From a virus: 64,000 bases of DNA. Below are positions 44,944 through 52,703 of the stretch, piece by piece. The notes beneath the pieces were generated by a model that saw only the letters and a program-made list of their open reading frames with translations, did no database searches and had not been told where the DNA came from. The stretch spans positions 1 through 64,000 of the IMG/VR virus record IMGVR_UViG_3300024265_000043; one strand, written 5' to 3'. The translations under genes and the position numbers were made by a program. Each line of letters begins with the position of its first letter. Positions within the stretch are counted from its first letter, which is position 1.

Positions 44944-45037
44944 CTTGCCAGTCTCCCCATGTTTTATTATACGCCCACCCGATTAAAGAAATGCCTATGA
45001 TTATAAAAATGATGATTCCTGCTAGAATCCACTTCAT
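44936..45037 (-). CDS. 33-residue single-span membrane peptide
   Basis: ATG at 45037, with AAGGAAAAATC before it and overlapping the previous stop (ATGA), opens a peptide with one transmembrane segment: M-K-W-I-L-A-G-I-I-I-F-I-I-I-G, ending W-Q-D-G. Both junctions support translation. Function unknown; small phage membrane peptides may alter the host envelope. Confidence 0.55.
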   Translation of the reverse strand: MKWILAGIIIFIIIGISLIGWAYNKTWGDWQDG

Positions 45038-45333
45038 GATTTTTCCTTAAGAGCTATTCGTATAAGTTCTCCCAGCGATAACATTGCCCCTTCAAGATTT
45101 GGATGCTTTGGGTTAGCAATAATGCTCATTTTTAGTAATGATCCCTTGAGTCGCTCATTCTCAGCAGTTATGGCAACAATCTCATCACCCAATAAGTTCA
45201 CAGAACAATTCGCCATAGCAGATGAAATTTGCTCACTAAACAAGTCTTCAATGCACGACAGCGCCTCTTTTTGCGTTATGCGCAAGGAACTATAATTCAT
45301 AAGTATGTTCTTCAAAACTAACGGTCTATTCAT
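45034..45333 (-). CDS. hypothetical protein
   Basis: A 99-residue mostly helical protein with C-I-E-D-L-F-S-E-Q and A-E-N-E-R-L-K. The ATG at 45333 follows GAGGG and overlaps the previous gene by 8 nt; an upstream start at 45357 is less likely. Not recognised. Confidence 0.5.
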   Translation of the reverse strand: MNRPLVLKNILMNYSSLRITQKEALSCIEDLFSEQISSAMANCSVNLLGDEIVAITAENERLKGSLLKMSIIANPKHPNLEGAMLSLGELIRIALKEKS

Positions 45334-45691
45334 CTTTAAACCCTCTCGCCCTTGCATGGGCTAATATGCGGCGATCGAGGGAGGCGTTGTGGAATGCTTG
45401 TGGATCAGTGTACCTAGTCCCGTCAATAATTTCCTCTAAAGCATATGCGTAAGAACTATGATTGCTCTTCTTCCAATCTTCAATTTCGATAGATGATATG
45501 CATTCATAGGAGTATACACTATCCAAATTATGGCAACAATTCCCCTTCGGAGTATGCCAGTGAGGTGTGAATAATTCCTGTACGCCCTTCTCTCCAGTCT
45601 CTATTTCTTCCACAGAAAGGGAACAATCTGTTACAATCTCGGCATATGTCCAGCCTAAATTCTTCAATAGCCATTTGAATACTTCCATCAC
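45326..45691 (-). CDS. hypothetical protein
   Basis: A 121-residue protein with paired C-C-H and C-I residues and E-I-E-D-W-K-K. A GTG at 45691 overlaps the previous stop (GTGA); an ATG at 45688 is an alternative. Not recognised. Confidence 0.5.
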   Translation of the reverse strand: MMEVFKWLLKNLGWTYAEIVTDCSLSVEEIETGEKGVQELFTPHWHTPKGNCCHNLDSVYSYECISSIEIEDWKKSNHSSYAYALEEIIDGTRYTDPQAFHNASLDRRILAHARARGFKDE

Positions 45692-45867
45692 ATTCCCTCA
45701 TGTAGATACTGATGCACTGCATCAATGATTATCAAAGAGGCCCAAAACCCAAGCCCATAGACAATGCCGTAGACTATGCTGCCGATGAGCCCATGGAAGA
45801 ACATCTCCCATCTTTCATCTGCTGTGGTATTCTTGATGCGTTGCCGCCATTTTGCGAGATTATTCAT
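45688..45867 (-). CDS. 59-residue single-span membrane protein
   Basis: ATG at 45867 overlaps the stop of the HTH regulator gene. The protein has a charged N-terminus (W-R-Q-R-I-K), one hydrophobic span (L-I-G-S-I-V-Y-G-I-V-Y-G-L-G-F-W-A-S-L-I-I-I split by Gly) and a short tail. Its TGA overlaps the next gene's start. Coupling on both sides makes it a likely gene. Function unknown. Confidence 0.55.
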   Translation of the reverse strand: MNNLAKWRQRIKNTTADERWEMFFHGLIGSIVYGIVYGLGFWASLIIIDAVHQYLHEGM

Positions 45868-46097
45868 TCTTCCTCCGCCTTGTATCCCGTTACTACAACT
45901 CCAAATATTCGTTCTATATCAGAGCATACGCTATCCGCATAAGAATCTCGGGCTTTACGATTAAGAAAATTGCTAATGTCAGACGGATCTCTTTCTAGCA
46001 TTGTAGCCAGTCTTCTTTGGGTTGTTATCCCTCTTCCTCGAAAATGTTCAAGTAGATCATCAAGAGGAATATTTATCGTATTTACAATATTTACCAT
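45864..46097 (-). CDS. small helix-turn-helix regulator (Cro/XRE-like)
   Basis: A 77-residue protein with the helix-turn-helix pattern T-T-Q-R-R-L-A-T-M-L-E-R-D-P-S-D-I-S-N-F-L split as helix-turn-recognition helix (about residues 25-45). It follows the only sizeable gap after the helicase gene, where a candidate promoter lies, so it may start a transcript and control it. It heads a set of tiny overlapping genes. Confidence 0.65.
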   Translation of the reverse strand: MVNIVNTINIPLDDLLEHFRGRGITTQRRLATMLERDPSDISNFLNRKARDSYADSVCSDIERIFGVVVTGYKAEEE

Positions 46098-46142
46098 TGG
46101 TTTGTCTTCATTATTTCCATTTGTTCGTGTTCTGGGGTTCCA

Positions 46143-46171
46143 AACCTACATCCCGCTAATCACAATGTCAA
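46143..46171 (-). promoter_or_regulatory. candidate promoter for the HTH regulator gene
   Basis: On the - strand TTGACA (46171-46166) is followed after 17 bp by TAGGTT (46148-46143). The -35 is perfect and the -10 is weak (3 of 6). Transcription would start near 46136, about 40 nt before the regulator's ATG. Confidence 0.4.
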
Positions 46172-46174
46172 ATC

Positions 46175-48100
46175 CTATTTAGTAATTCTTTCTATTAATT
46201 CATCTACAGTGTTGAAATCGTCCCCTTCGCTAATAATTCCATCGGTGGCGGCATTCACTACCTTCCGCTTCGCTTCGATGATATCTTGAATCTCCAAATC
46301 AATAGTCTCTTCTCCGATAAGGTAATATGCTGTGACGGCATTCTCCTGACCAATCCTTAGCGCCCTATCTTCGGCCTGATCGTGCTCTGCTGGTGTCCAT
46401 CCAAGTTCCAAGAATACTAGATTGGAAGCCGCTGTTAAAGTGATGCCAACGCTACCTGCTTTAAGTGAGCATATAATAATTTTGCAGTCAGAATTTTGAA
46501 ATCTATCTACATTAGATGCCCTAGTTGCAGCGTCATCTTCTCCCATGATTCTAGCAGCGTCTGGGTACTTTCCCAAGAGGGCTTTCTGGATTTCGATATG
46601 ATTGGCAAAGACGATCAATTTTTCATCAGTTTCAAGAAAGTTATCAATCCATTCGATTGCTGGATCCATTTTGCCCTTAGCGGATAATCCCTTCAGATGC
46701 TCAATTCTCGTGAGTTGGAGAGCCTTTTCGGCCTTGACTGCCTTTGATGCTCTATGAGTTTTAATAGCAACATCCTTCGCTTCTTGATTCATGTGCTGGA
46801 TAGTATCTAGAAAATTTTGCTCTACCTTGGCATTGTCCTTCAGCCATAGGATCAGATCTTTCTCAGCCGCTTTATATTGGGTTAAATTGGTGATCTGGAT
46901 GGGTATATCAACGCGTTGCTTAGTAGGAAGGTCTGGAAGCACCTCGGCCTTAGTTCTCCGGATAAAACATGTGGCACGTAGTCTCTCATGCAATTCGGCC
47001 AAGTTTGATGATCCAGTTATATCATTCCCGAAGAATCCTTTCTTTCTATCGCAATATCTGCCAGTGAAATCATACCATCCGCCGAAATCTTCAAGCCTTC
47101 CAAGAATTTGAAGCTGAGAGATCAATTCAGATGGTCGGTTCATAATCGGCGTACCTGTGAGGGCAAATCTATATTGAATCTTTTTTGATAATTGAATCAA
47201 TCCCCTTGTGCGTTGGCTTTTACCTGATTTCGCCATTTGAGATTCATCAATAATGAGAGTCTTGGGGAATATGTCCAGCAATCGCTCAATGATGCCGTTG
47301 CTACTGGAGCCGAGCCCCTTCTTTTTGCAATGCTCTTTTACATAAGCTTTGTCATCCGTTTTCCAAGGCTTTGTGGGTTCCTTGATGATAGCGCCAACAT
47401 TTAATTCTTTCCCGTCCATATTCATTGGGTGAATGACTTCCCAAGTGTTGGGTTGCGGCTTGAGAATATCATAATTGAGGATCACGACATCATAAGAGCC
47501 AGGTAAATTGTGTACATCAGGAGCCATATGCATCCTGCCATTGATGATATACGCATGGTAGAATTGCTTTTTCTCCGCTACGGATACTCTCTTGCCCTCT
47601 AGCCATTCTAAGGTCTCTTGGGCCCACTTGTGCTTCATTGACGCAGGCGTTATGACAACGGCTGGATAAGCGCCAAGGTCTTGAATGGTGGCGAGGGCTT
47701 GTATGGTCTTGCCTACCCCCATATCATCGGCCATGAAGGTTCTCTCAGCCTTTATGGCGTATTCAACTCCCGCCTTCTGGAATGGATAGAGAGTTTTGCC
47801 CAATCCATCAACTTCGTATTCAGATGTAATTGCGCGGGACATATTGAGAAGGCTATTTTTATCTTTCCCGATATTGAGTAGCGCATGTTCGGCCTCTGGG
47901 GTGATCGTGAAGCCATGTTTGGCTACGATATCGAATATTGGATTGACATTTTCCTGATTAATGGGAGCCGTCCACCATTTATTATCGCCGTCGTAAGTTC
48001 TAGCGGGGAGAGTCTTCACATCATCTACGACTGTTCTATTGAAGTCAAACAAGATGTATAGGCGTTGATTCTTGAGGAATATTTGACGGCCTTTATTCAA
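46175..48100 (-). CDS. SNF2-family helicase with HARP-like N-terminus
   Basis: A 641-residue helicase. The N-terminal 100 residues (L-Y-I-L-F-D-F-N and W-W-T-A-P) resemble the HARP domain of annealing helicases. Motif I is D-D-M-G-V-G-K-T, motif II D-E-S-Q, then A-L-T-G-T-P, and the C-terminal D-R-A-L-R-I-G-Q carries the arginine finger. It may rewind or reverse forks during replication. TTG at 48100 has AAGGAG 7 nt upstream and overlaps a zinc-ribbon gene; GTG at 48142 (14 codons longer) is the alternative, but its ribosome site is 13 nt away. Confidence 0.88.
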   Translation of the reverse strand: MNKGRQIFLKNQRLYILFDFNRTVVDDVKTLPARTYDGDNKWWTAPINQENVNPIFDIVAKHGFTITPEAEHALLNIGKDKNSLLNMSRAITSEYEVDGLGKTLYPFQKAGVEYAIKAERTFMADDMGVGKTIQALATIQDLGAYPAVVITPASMKHKWAQETLEWLEGKRVSVAEKKQFYHAYIINGRMHMAPDVHNLPGSYDVVILNYDILKPQPNTWEVIHPMNMDGKELNVGAIIKEPTKPWKTDDKAYVKEHCKKKGLGSSSNGIIERLLDIFPKTLIIDESQMAKSGKSQRTRGLIQLSKKIQYRFALTGTPIMNRPSELISQLQILGRLEDFGGWYDFTGRYCDRKKGFFGNDITGSSNLAELHERLRATCFIRRTKAEVLPDLPTKQRVDIPIQITNLTQYKAAEKDLILWLKDNAKVEQNFLDTIQHMNQEAKDVAIKTHRASKAVKAEKALQLTRIEHLKGLSAKGKMDPAIEWIDNFLETDEKLIVFANHIEIQKALLGKYPDAARIMGEDDAATRASNVDRFQNSDCKIIICSLKAGSVGITLTAASNLVFLELGWTPAEHDQAEDRALRIGQENAVTAYYLIGEETIDLEIQDIIEAKRKVVNAATDGIISEGDDFNTVDELIERITK

Positions 48101-48269
48101 TTGAGGTCTCCTTGTTCCGGTGTAATTTATCAGGCCAGCCACTATTGCTCTGGTGTCCTTCGGGTCTGCATCCAGTACATGATTCTTGTTCGTCTTGATC
48201 CTCAGTCCAATAATAATCTGTGGCAGTATTAGCTATAGTCAAACATGTCGGACAAATGAATATTGACAT
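48093..48269 (-). CDS. 58-residue zinc-ribbon protein
   Basis: ATG at 48269, 2 nt after the Thg1-like gene, opens a 58-residue protein with I-C-P-T-C (residues 6-9) and C-T-G-C (31-34), a complete four-Cys zinc site. It ends inside the start region of the helicase, overlapping the preferred TTG start by 8 nt. Small zinc ribbons next to helicases or RNA enzymes often bind nucleic acid. Confidence 0.55.
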   Translation of the reverse strand: MSIFICPTCLTIANTATDYYWTEDQDEQESCTGCRPEGHQSNSGWPDKLHRNKETSIE

Positions 48270-48271
48270 AA

Positions 48272-48973
48272 CTATTCTTCCATATCTATGAACACTAAAT
48301 CTTCAATATATTCTCGTGCTTGAGTAAAAATAGGAATCTCATAATCGGTTGACAAATCCTTCGACGATACGCAGAAACCACGCTTTTCTTTCGTTTGAAG
48401 GTCATTCCAATTCACGCCATGCTCTTCAAATAGCATATCTTGAATTTGATCGTTTTTCAGTCCTTGCATTTTTTTATGGCTGATTAAAGATTGCCCCAAA
48501 GACTGGATGCTGTTCCTGGTGGCATCCTGTTGTCTCCAAATGAAATAGTTTGCAACTTCTTCTTTTGGCAGGATAAAAGCCCTTGAGTCAAACGTTACTA
48601 ATCCTGGGATCGAAAATCCTGTTGATTGTGCGGCGGCATTGAATTGATACGTAGATATGCCAGCACTCACGCTCACGATTTTTTGCAGGGAATTATCAAA
48701 CCAAGAAGAAGTATCTCGTTTCTTGTAATTTATCATCAGAATAGAAATCTCATCGCTCTGCACATAGGCTAGAACGGCATTCTGCATTTCAGATACTAGC
48801 CTTCGAGCCGTTTGCGCCATTAATTCCATCATCCTTGGGTCAAAAGGCTTTTCCATGCCTCTAGTGACTGTATGAAATGCCTTGCCGTCTATGCGAACTA
48901 TTACTGGAGATCGCTCAGGCATCTTTATGGAAAATGCCTTCTCATATTTTTTCATTCTATCGCTTAAATTCAT
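48272..48973 (-). CDS. thg1: Thg1-like 3'-5' RNA polymerase (tRNA-His guanylyltransferase family)
   Basis: A 233-residue protein matching the Thg1 core. It has V-I-V-R-I-D-G-K-A-F-H (Asp29 for metal) and Y-V-Q-S-D-E-I-S (Asp74, Glu75), the palm-domain motifs that hold catalytic metals. Later F-D-S-R-A-F-I-L-P and Y-F-I-W-R-Q-Q-D-A-T-R-N-S-I complete the family signature. Thg1 adds G to the 5' end of tRNA-His; bacterial and phage Thg1-like proteins more often repair 5'-truncated tRNAs by templated 3'-5' addition. Here tRNA repair against host nucleases is a reasonable inference. Confidence 0.92.
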   Translation of the reverse strand: MNLSDRMKKYEKAFSIKMPERSPVIVRIDGKAFHTVTRGMEKPFDPRMMELMAQTARRLVSEMQNAVLAYVQSDEISILMINYKKRDTSSWFDNSLQKIVSVSAGISTYQFNAAAQSTGFSIPGLVTFDSRAFILPKEEVANYFIWRQQDATRNSIQSLGQSLISHKKMQGLKNDQIQDMLFEEHGVNWNDLQTKEKRGFCVSSKDLSTDYEIPIFTQAREYIEDLVFIDMEE

Positions 48974-49927
48974 TTAATCCTCCACTGATTTAGCGATTTT
49001 ATCCAAAACTTTTCTCTCTTTTTCCTGGCTTTTTACTGCCGCTTTATAAATATCTATATCACAATACTCCAGTATGCTATCTTTTGTGACTTGCGCCAAC
49101 ACTTCTGGCTCTAAGGCGTCAAGCTCCCATGAGTTTCTTCCATACTCAGCGATGTAACCTTTGCCGCGAGAATCTGATAATTTTGCGGGGTCTGGCGGTG
49201 GATTGTACTCCTGAATCTGGTGCATATTGAGTGCAACTCGATACACAAGTGGGAATGCCGATTGGCAGAATGTATTCAATCTATCTTGAATATCTCTGGT
49301 CATATCAATACCGGAAGGGTCGTGATCTCCCATGTGAATGATAACTACTTTCTGCCCGTCCACCCGAGTATGATTATCGAATCTTAATGATGCCTTCCAC
49401 ATCTCTGATTGAGACATGTACCCGCGACACGATAGATATGGGATATCAAGCGATTCGCAAACAGGCCCTATTATTCCAGTGAGAGCATCTTTCTCTACCC
49501 AAACTTCAATTCTCGTACCTTGATCAGCCCATAGATCATGGTGGAATGCTTTAACGCAATCCTCAAGAATTTCTTTGGGCGAATCCCAATGGGACAATAT
49601 TTTCTGCCCTCTTGTTCGATCTTCTATGTGATCCCAATCCAAATTCCCTGCCATACGAGCATCGTTTACAATGGATCCCAGCCATTTATAATTTGGGTCG
49701 GCATTTCTCGTGCCATTAATATCCCTGACCCATTTCTTTGTGTGCTCAACATAGCGCCATCGTCGGTCATCAGGAAACATCCCGCGAGCGACAAATTGAT
49801 AATACAATTGCCTTAACGTTAAAGTATAGCCCTGTTCGGCATAATCATCTAATATCATATTGGCTAGTGAAATTATGTACCACGATGCATCACCAAAGTT
49901 TTTTGTGATATATGGGATTTTGGGCAT
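48974..49927 (-). CDS. Toprim-domain protein (topoisomerase VI-A/Spo11-like)
   Basis: A 317-residue protein. L-T-L-R-Q-L-Y-Y-Q-F-V (about 36-46) is a winged-helix segment as in Top6A. W-V-E-K-D-A-L (Glu145) and M-G-D-H-D-P-S-G-I-D (Asp201, Asp203) form a Toprim metal site. There is no visible active tyrosine motif like that of Spo11, so DNA cleavage is uncertain. Phages carry stand-alone proteins of this type; they are usually annotated only by the domain. It ends exactly where the Thg1-like gene starts. Confidence 0.75.
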   Translation of the reverse strand: MPKIPYITKNFGDASWYIISLANMILDDYAEQGYTLTLRQLYYQFVARGMFPDDRRWRYVEHTKKWVRDINGTRNADPNYKWLGSIVNDARMAGNLDWDHIEDRTRGQKILSHWDSPKEILEDCVKAFHHDLWADQGTRIEVWVEKDALTGIIGPVCESLDIPYLSCRGYMSQSEMWKASLRFDNHTRVDGQKVVIIHMGDHDPSGIDMTRDIQDRLNTFCQSAFPLVYRVALNMHQIQEYNPPPDPAKLSDSRGKGYIAEYGRNSWELDALEPEVLAQVTKDSILEYCDIDIYKAAVKSQEKERKVLDKIAKSVED

Positions 49928-50130
49928 TATTTCTTCTCCCGCTTCTTATCATATTCAATCTGAGCAATGACCCGACGACGATCTCTTGCGTTGAGTTTGC
50001 TTTTCTTCTTCATAATCAAGTCATATTCCTTTTTAAGGTCAATGCCAGCGAGAGGATCTTTTATGTTTCCGACTCCAACGGTTCGGCTGTATTGCTTGTC
50101 CATATCTCGTATTTTTTGTGGTCTACTCAT
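49927..50130 (-). CDS. small basic protein
   Basis: A 67-residue, Lys/Arg/Asp-rich helical protein (M-K-K-K-S-K-L-N-A-R-D-R-R-R). GAGGTAAAATC precedes its ATG and the stop overlaps the Toprim gene start by 1 nt. Its charge suggests nucleic-acid contact. No family recognised. Confidence 0.55.
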   Translation of the reverse strand: MSRPQKIRDMDKQYSRTVGVGNIKDPLAGIDLKKEYDLIMKKKSKLNARDRRRVIAQIEYDKKREKK

Positions 50131-50134
50131 GATT

Positions 50135-50371
50135 TTACCTCAAAACTATTTTGTTAATGATTAATCCTTGAAGATCAAGCGATTCTATTTCCGTAGCTGC
50201 TTCTTCATAGGGCCCATCAAGATCGTCAAGCAACGGGTGGTCTTCACCAGAATGTATTACTGCGCTCACGTATTCAGGCTCTATGAATTTCGCTTTAATC
50301 ACTGAGCCACGCCCTGGATCCGATAACCTTACGGCATAATGGCCGTCTGGTGCTTCCCACAGTTGGATCAT
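50135..50371 (-). CDS. small acidic protein
   Basis: A 78-residue acidic protein (D-D-L-D-G-P-Y-E-E-A). Its ATG overlaps the previous stop (ATGA). Not recognised. Confidence 0.5.
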   Translation of the reverse strand: MIQLWEAPDGHYAVRLSDPGRGSVIKAKFIEPEYVSAVIHSGEDHPLLDDLDGPYEEAATEIESLDLQGLIINKIVLR

Positions 50372-50631
50372 CCGTTCAATTCCTTGACGATAACATTGAT
50401 TAGAGATTCTTCATCCTTGATGGCGCATTTAATCTTTGGTAATCCCTCTAGAGTTATCTCTATCTGAACACTCTTACCGCCAATGAATACGACATATTTC
50501 TTTATGTAGAATTTGTCGTTTACTCCCTTGAAGATAGTTTTCGCCGCCAGTTCAATAGTTGTAAAAACTTGGCAGTGATAATTATCCTTGTTGAAGACTT
50601 GAAGGATACATTGAGAATCAGGGCTTTTCAT
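50368..50631 (-). CDS. small hypothetical protein
   Basis: An 87-residue mixed protein with Q-C-I-L-Q-V-F-N-K-D-N-Y near its start. ATG at 50631 is chosen for its GGAGG; a frame from 50664 overlaps the previous small gene. Not recognised. Confidence 0.5.
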   Translation of the reverse strand: MKSPDSQCILQVFNKDNYHCQVFTTIELAAKTIFKGVNDKFYIKKYVVFIGGKSVQIEITLEGLPKIKCAIKDEESLINVIVKELNG

Positions 50632-50797
50632 AATGCCTCCAAACGATTTTTCTATGCGCCCCATATGCTATTTGAAACATGACGACTAAGCAAAACAGCG
50701 AAATCGCGATGTTTTCTTGATTCCAAGCAAAGGAAAATATTATCAACTTGTAGATAAGTATGCCTATGAACATGCATGAGATTGTGTAGAGTTTCAT
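50618..50797 (-). CDS. 59-residue membrane protein
   Basis: ATG at 50797, overlapping the previous stop (ATGA), opens a 59-residue protein with two hydrophobic segments (T-I-S-C-M-F-I-G-I-L-I-Y-K-L-I-I-F and I-A-I-S-L-F-C-L-V-V-M-F) and a basic C-terminus (H-R-K-I-V-W-R). It overlaps the next gene by 14 nt. Function unknown. Confidence 0.5.
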   Translation of the reverse strand: MKLYTISCMFIGILIYKLIIFSFAWNQENIAISLFCLVVMFQIAYGAHRKIVWRHYEKP

Positions 50798-50946
50798 GAT
50801 TTCTCCAATTTATGTGCTATATGGAATAAGAATGTTAATATTACAAATAGTAGCCCAACCAGTGGGTTTGGCCCCTCTATTTCAACCGCATACCAGATTA
50901 TAGTGAATACTCCAGATATATACCAAAATGTTAATATGGTTTTCAT
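50794..50946 (-). CDS. 50-residue membrane protein
   Basis: ATG at 50946 overlaps the previous stop and follows AAGGAGAAACC. The protein has two hydrophobic segments (T-I-L-T-F-W-Y-I-S-G-V-F-T-I-I-W-Y-A and L-V-G-L-L-F-V-I-L-T-F-L-F). Its stop overlaps the next ATG. The ribosome site and double coupling make this a credible gene. Function unknown. Confidence 0.55.
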   Translation of the reverse strand: MKTILTFWYISGVFTIIWYAVEIEGPNPLVGLLFVILTFLFHIAHKLEKS

Positions 50947-51359
50947 GGTTTCTCCTTAATCCAGCGGTGAAACGATACTTTGTAAATAGCCCCATCATCA
51001 TTGCGGCTTACAATTCTATGTCCATTCTGTGCATCAGCAACATAACCAGTCCAGCCGTCTTTTTCGGCATCTGATACCGCTTTCTTAGCTACGGCATCTC
51101 CATCCTTATAATCGTGATTCGGGACGAAAATATCCATTGATTTGCGCTCTTGTTCGCATCCAATGTAGTCTAAGCCCATTACTTCTAAAGATGCAGGTCG
51201 CATGCCAAGTCCCGCAATGCATTGGGCGAATTCAGTAAACGATACTGACGCTTCAACAAATCGTATCCCAGATATTTTATCTTCTATTGCAATTTGTATG
51301 CATCCTTCTCCTACCGTATTGGTAATTCTACTAATTGTGATAAGTCCGTCCAGTTTCAT
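50943..51359 (-). CDS. hypothetical protein
   Basis: A 138-residue protein, beta-rich at first (I-S-G-I-R-F-V-E-A-S-V-S-F), with D-Y-I-G-C-E-Q-E-R in the middle and a C-terminal domain ending F-H-R-W-I-K-E-K-P. GAGGAGAAATC precedes the ATG. Not recognised; the N-terminal half resembles proteins that give a uniform beta layer, but no named family fits. Confidence 0.55.
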   Translation of the reverse strand: MKLDGLITISRITNTVGEGCIQIAIEDKISGIRFVEASVSFTEFAQCIAGLGMRPASLEVMGLDYIGCEQERKSMDIFVPNHDYKDGDAVAKKAVSDAEKDGWTGYVADAQNGHRIVSRNDDGAIYKVSFHRWIKEKP

Positions 51360-51384
51360 GATTTCTCCTCGGTTGATGTGTTAA

Positions 51385-51777
51385 TTAATACTTGTGTTGT
51401 ACTCTAACGGTAAGAATTGTCCTAGACAACTCATCGTTTTGGAACGGTCTTTCAAACCCAATCGTCTTTGAAACAAAATCAATGCTATGAGAAGGAGGGG
51501 CGCATTCAACGGTAGCAGAGTCTTCGGCAACCAATTCCAATCTGCCATCTAGGTCCCGCAAAAACGCTGAGAAGATTATGCTAGGTTTGTCTGTTCCATA
51601 ACCTATTCTGATGACGTTATTAGTTACCAATATAGAGTAGCCGCCAGGGATAGGGCTTGTCATATATCCCATGTTTGTAACGGCAAACTCTGAATGCTCT
51701 ACTTCTGGTCCCTGTTCTGGCTCAAAAGGAGTAGAGCAGCCAACAGCAAATATAATTCCGAGCAGTAAATGTTTCAT
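51385..51777 (-). CDS. lipoprotein
   Basis: A 130-residue protein with a short lipoprotein signal: M-K-H, a hydrophobic run L-L-L-G-I-I-F and the lipobox A-V-G-C (Cys14), followed by Ser/Thr/Pro. The mature part is beta-rich. GAAGGAGATAACC precedes the ATG. Phage lipoproteins expressed from early arms often block superinfection at the envelope, which would fit here, but this is inference. Confidence 0.72.
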   Translation of the reverse strand: MKHLLLGIIFAVGCSTPFEPEQGPEVEHSEFAVTNMGYMTSPIPGGYSILVTNNVIRIGYGTDKPSIIFSAFLRDLDGRLELVAEDSATVECAPPSHSIDFVSKTIGFERPFQNDELSRTILTVRVQHKY

Positions 51778-51779
51778 GG

Positions 51780-52025
51780 TTATCTCCTTCTTTCCTTGAA
51801 CAAATCGGTTAGCGGCTCCATAAGTTTTTGCATAAGCCGTTCTTCGGCTCTCTCCATCGCCAAGATAGGCAAATCTTCATTCCCTGATATGATTTCTTCA
51901 AATCCCTTGATTCGCCAATGGAATGTCCCGTTAATTTTGTCGTGACGAACGCTCAATTTGAATGGTCCCGTGCTCGCATCCCATTTATCTTTGAACTGTT
52001 TCGCTTCCCAATCTAGCCGTGTCAT
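51780..52025 (-). CDS. small hypothetical protein
   Basis: An 81-residue protein with W-D-A-S-T-G-P-F-K-L-S-V and a helical, acidic-then-basic C-terminus (L-F-K-E-R-R-R). TGAGGAGAAACT precedes the ATG, which overlaps the next upstream stop by 4 nt. Not recognised. Confidence 0.5.
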   Translation of the reverse strand: MTRLDWEAKQFKDKWDASTGPFKLSVRHDKINGTFHWRIKGFEEIISGNEDLPILAMERAEERLMQKLMEPLTDLFKERRR

Positions 52026-52267
52026 AGTTTCTCCTCAGGATATCGTGGTTCAAGTACTGCTCGCCTCAGTGTCCTTTCCATAGTCGTCACATTAGCATCA
52101 AGAAAATCGTGATCGCCTCGCAATTTGTTTTGTAAAATGCTGGACGTTTCAATAGCAATGTAAATTAGACTAACACAAATTGTAGTGTAAATGCCTGCTT
52201 CTGAATACACCCCAAATATTAAGAGAACAGTTAAACAAACACGAATTATAGAAGTAATCTTTTTCAT
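52022..52267 (-). CDS. small membrane protein
   Basis: An 81-residue protein with two hydrophobic segments (S-I-I-R-V-C-L-T-V-L-L-I-F-G-V and I-Y-T-T-I-C-V-S-L-I-Y-I-A) and a charged C-terminus. ATG at 52267 is chosen because AAGGAG lies 10-15 nt upstream; TTG at 52276 is an alternative. Function unknown. Confidence 0.5.
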   Translation of the reverse strand: MKKITSIIRVCLTVLLIFGVYSEAGIYTTICVSLIYIAIETSSILQNKLRGDHDFLDANVTTMERTLRRAVLEPRYPEEKL

Positions 52268-52294
52268 TCTATTCAATCTCCTTTTTGACTATCC

Positions 52295-52510
52295 TCATTT
52301 AAATATAAACCTGCCCACCACCGATGCGACGACCAAAAACATCACGATAAAGGCTAGTATGGCGGCGTTCTTTTGCTGTCTAGTGTATGAGCTACCCCGA
52401 TATGCCTCAGCAAGGAAAGCGGCAGCGCAACCGAGGAGAAAGAGCGCCACTAAAAGTGCCTGAAATGCTCTGGATTGTAGCCAGGTTTGTAATGTTTCAA
52501 GATGTTCCAT
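52295..52510 (-). CDS. small membrane protein
   Basis: A 71-residue protein with two transmembrane segments (F-Q-A-L-L-V-A-L-F-L-L-G-C-A-A-A-F and A-A-I-L-A-F-I-V-M-F-L-V-V-A-S-V-V) and positive charges between them. A strong AAAGGAGGAAAGTA precedes the ATG. It could be a holin-like or envelope-modifying protein. Confidence 0.55.
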   Translation of the reverse strand: MEHLETLQTWLQSRAFQALLVALFLLGCAAAFLAEAYRGSSYTRQQKNAAILAFIVMFLVVASVVGRFIFK

Positions 52511-52703
52511 TACTTTCCTCCTTTAAATATTCCATGCGCCAAGTTGGGTGGCACAACAAAATCCTACCACCATCGTCGGGGCGTATTCTCAAATGGGCAT
52601 TTCTGGCGCTCACAATTGTTCCCCCGCGCCCATCGAAAACAACTCTCCCCCCGCGCTTGGCGGGTACGTCGTAAAATTTTCTGATGTACTCCATTCTGTT
52701 CAT
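52497..52703 (-). CDS. small conserved phage protein
   Basis: A 68-residue protein with Y-D-V-P-A-K-R-G-G-R-V and G-T-I-V-S-A-R-N-A-H-L-R-I-R, a pattern seen in small phage and prophage proteins, ending H-P-T-W-R-M-E-Y-L. ATG at 52703 follows AAAGGCAGAA. It lies after a structured gap (52728-52814). Function unknown. Confidence 0.6.
   Translation of the reverse strand: MNRMEYIRKFYDVPAKRGGRVVFDGRGGTIVSARNAHLRIRPDDGGRILLCHPTWRMEYLKEESNGTS

Noticed and set aside
46098-46130. Leader peptide before the HTH regulator
   Set aside because: A 9-codon frame overlaps the regulator start, but it has no clear ribosome site and could be chance.
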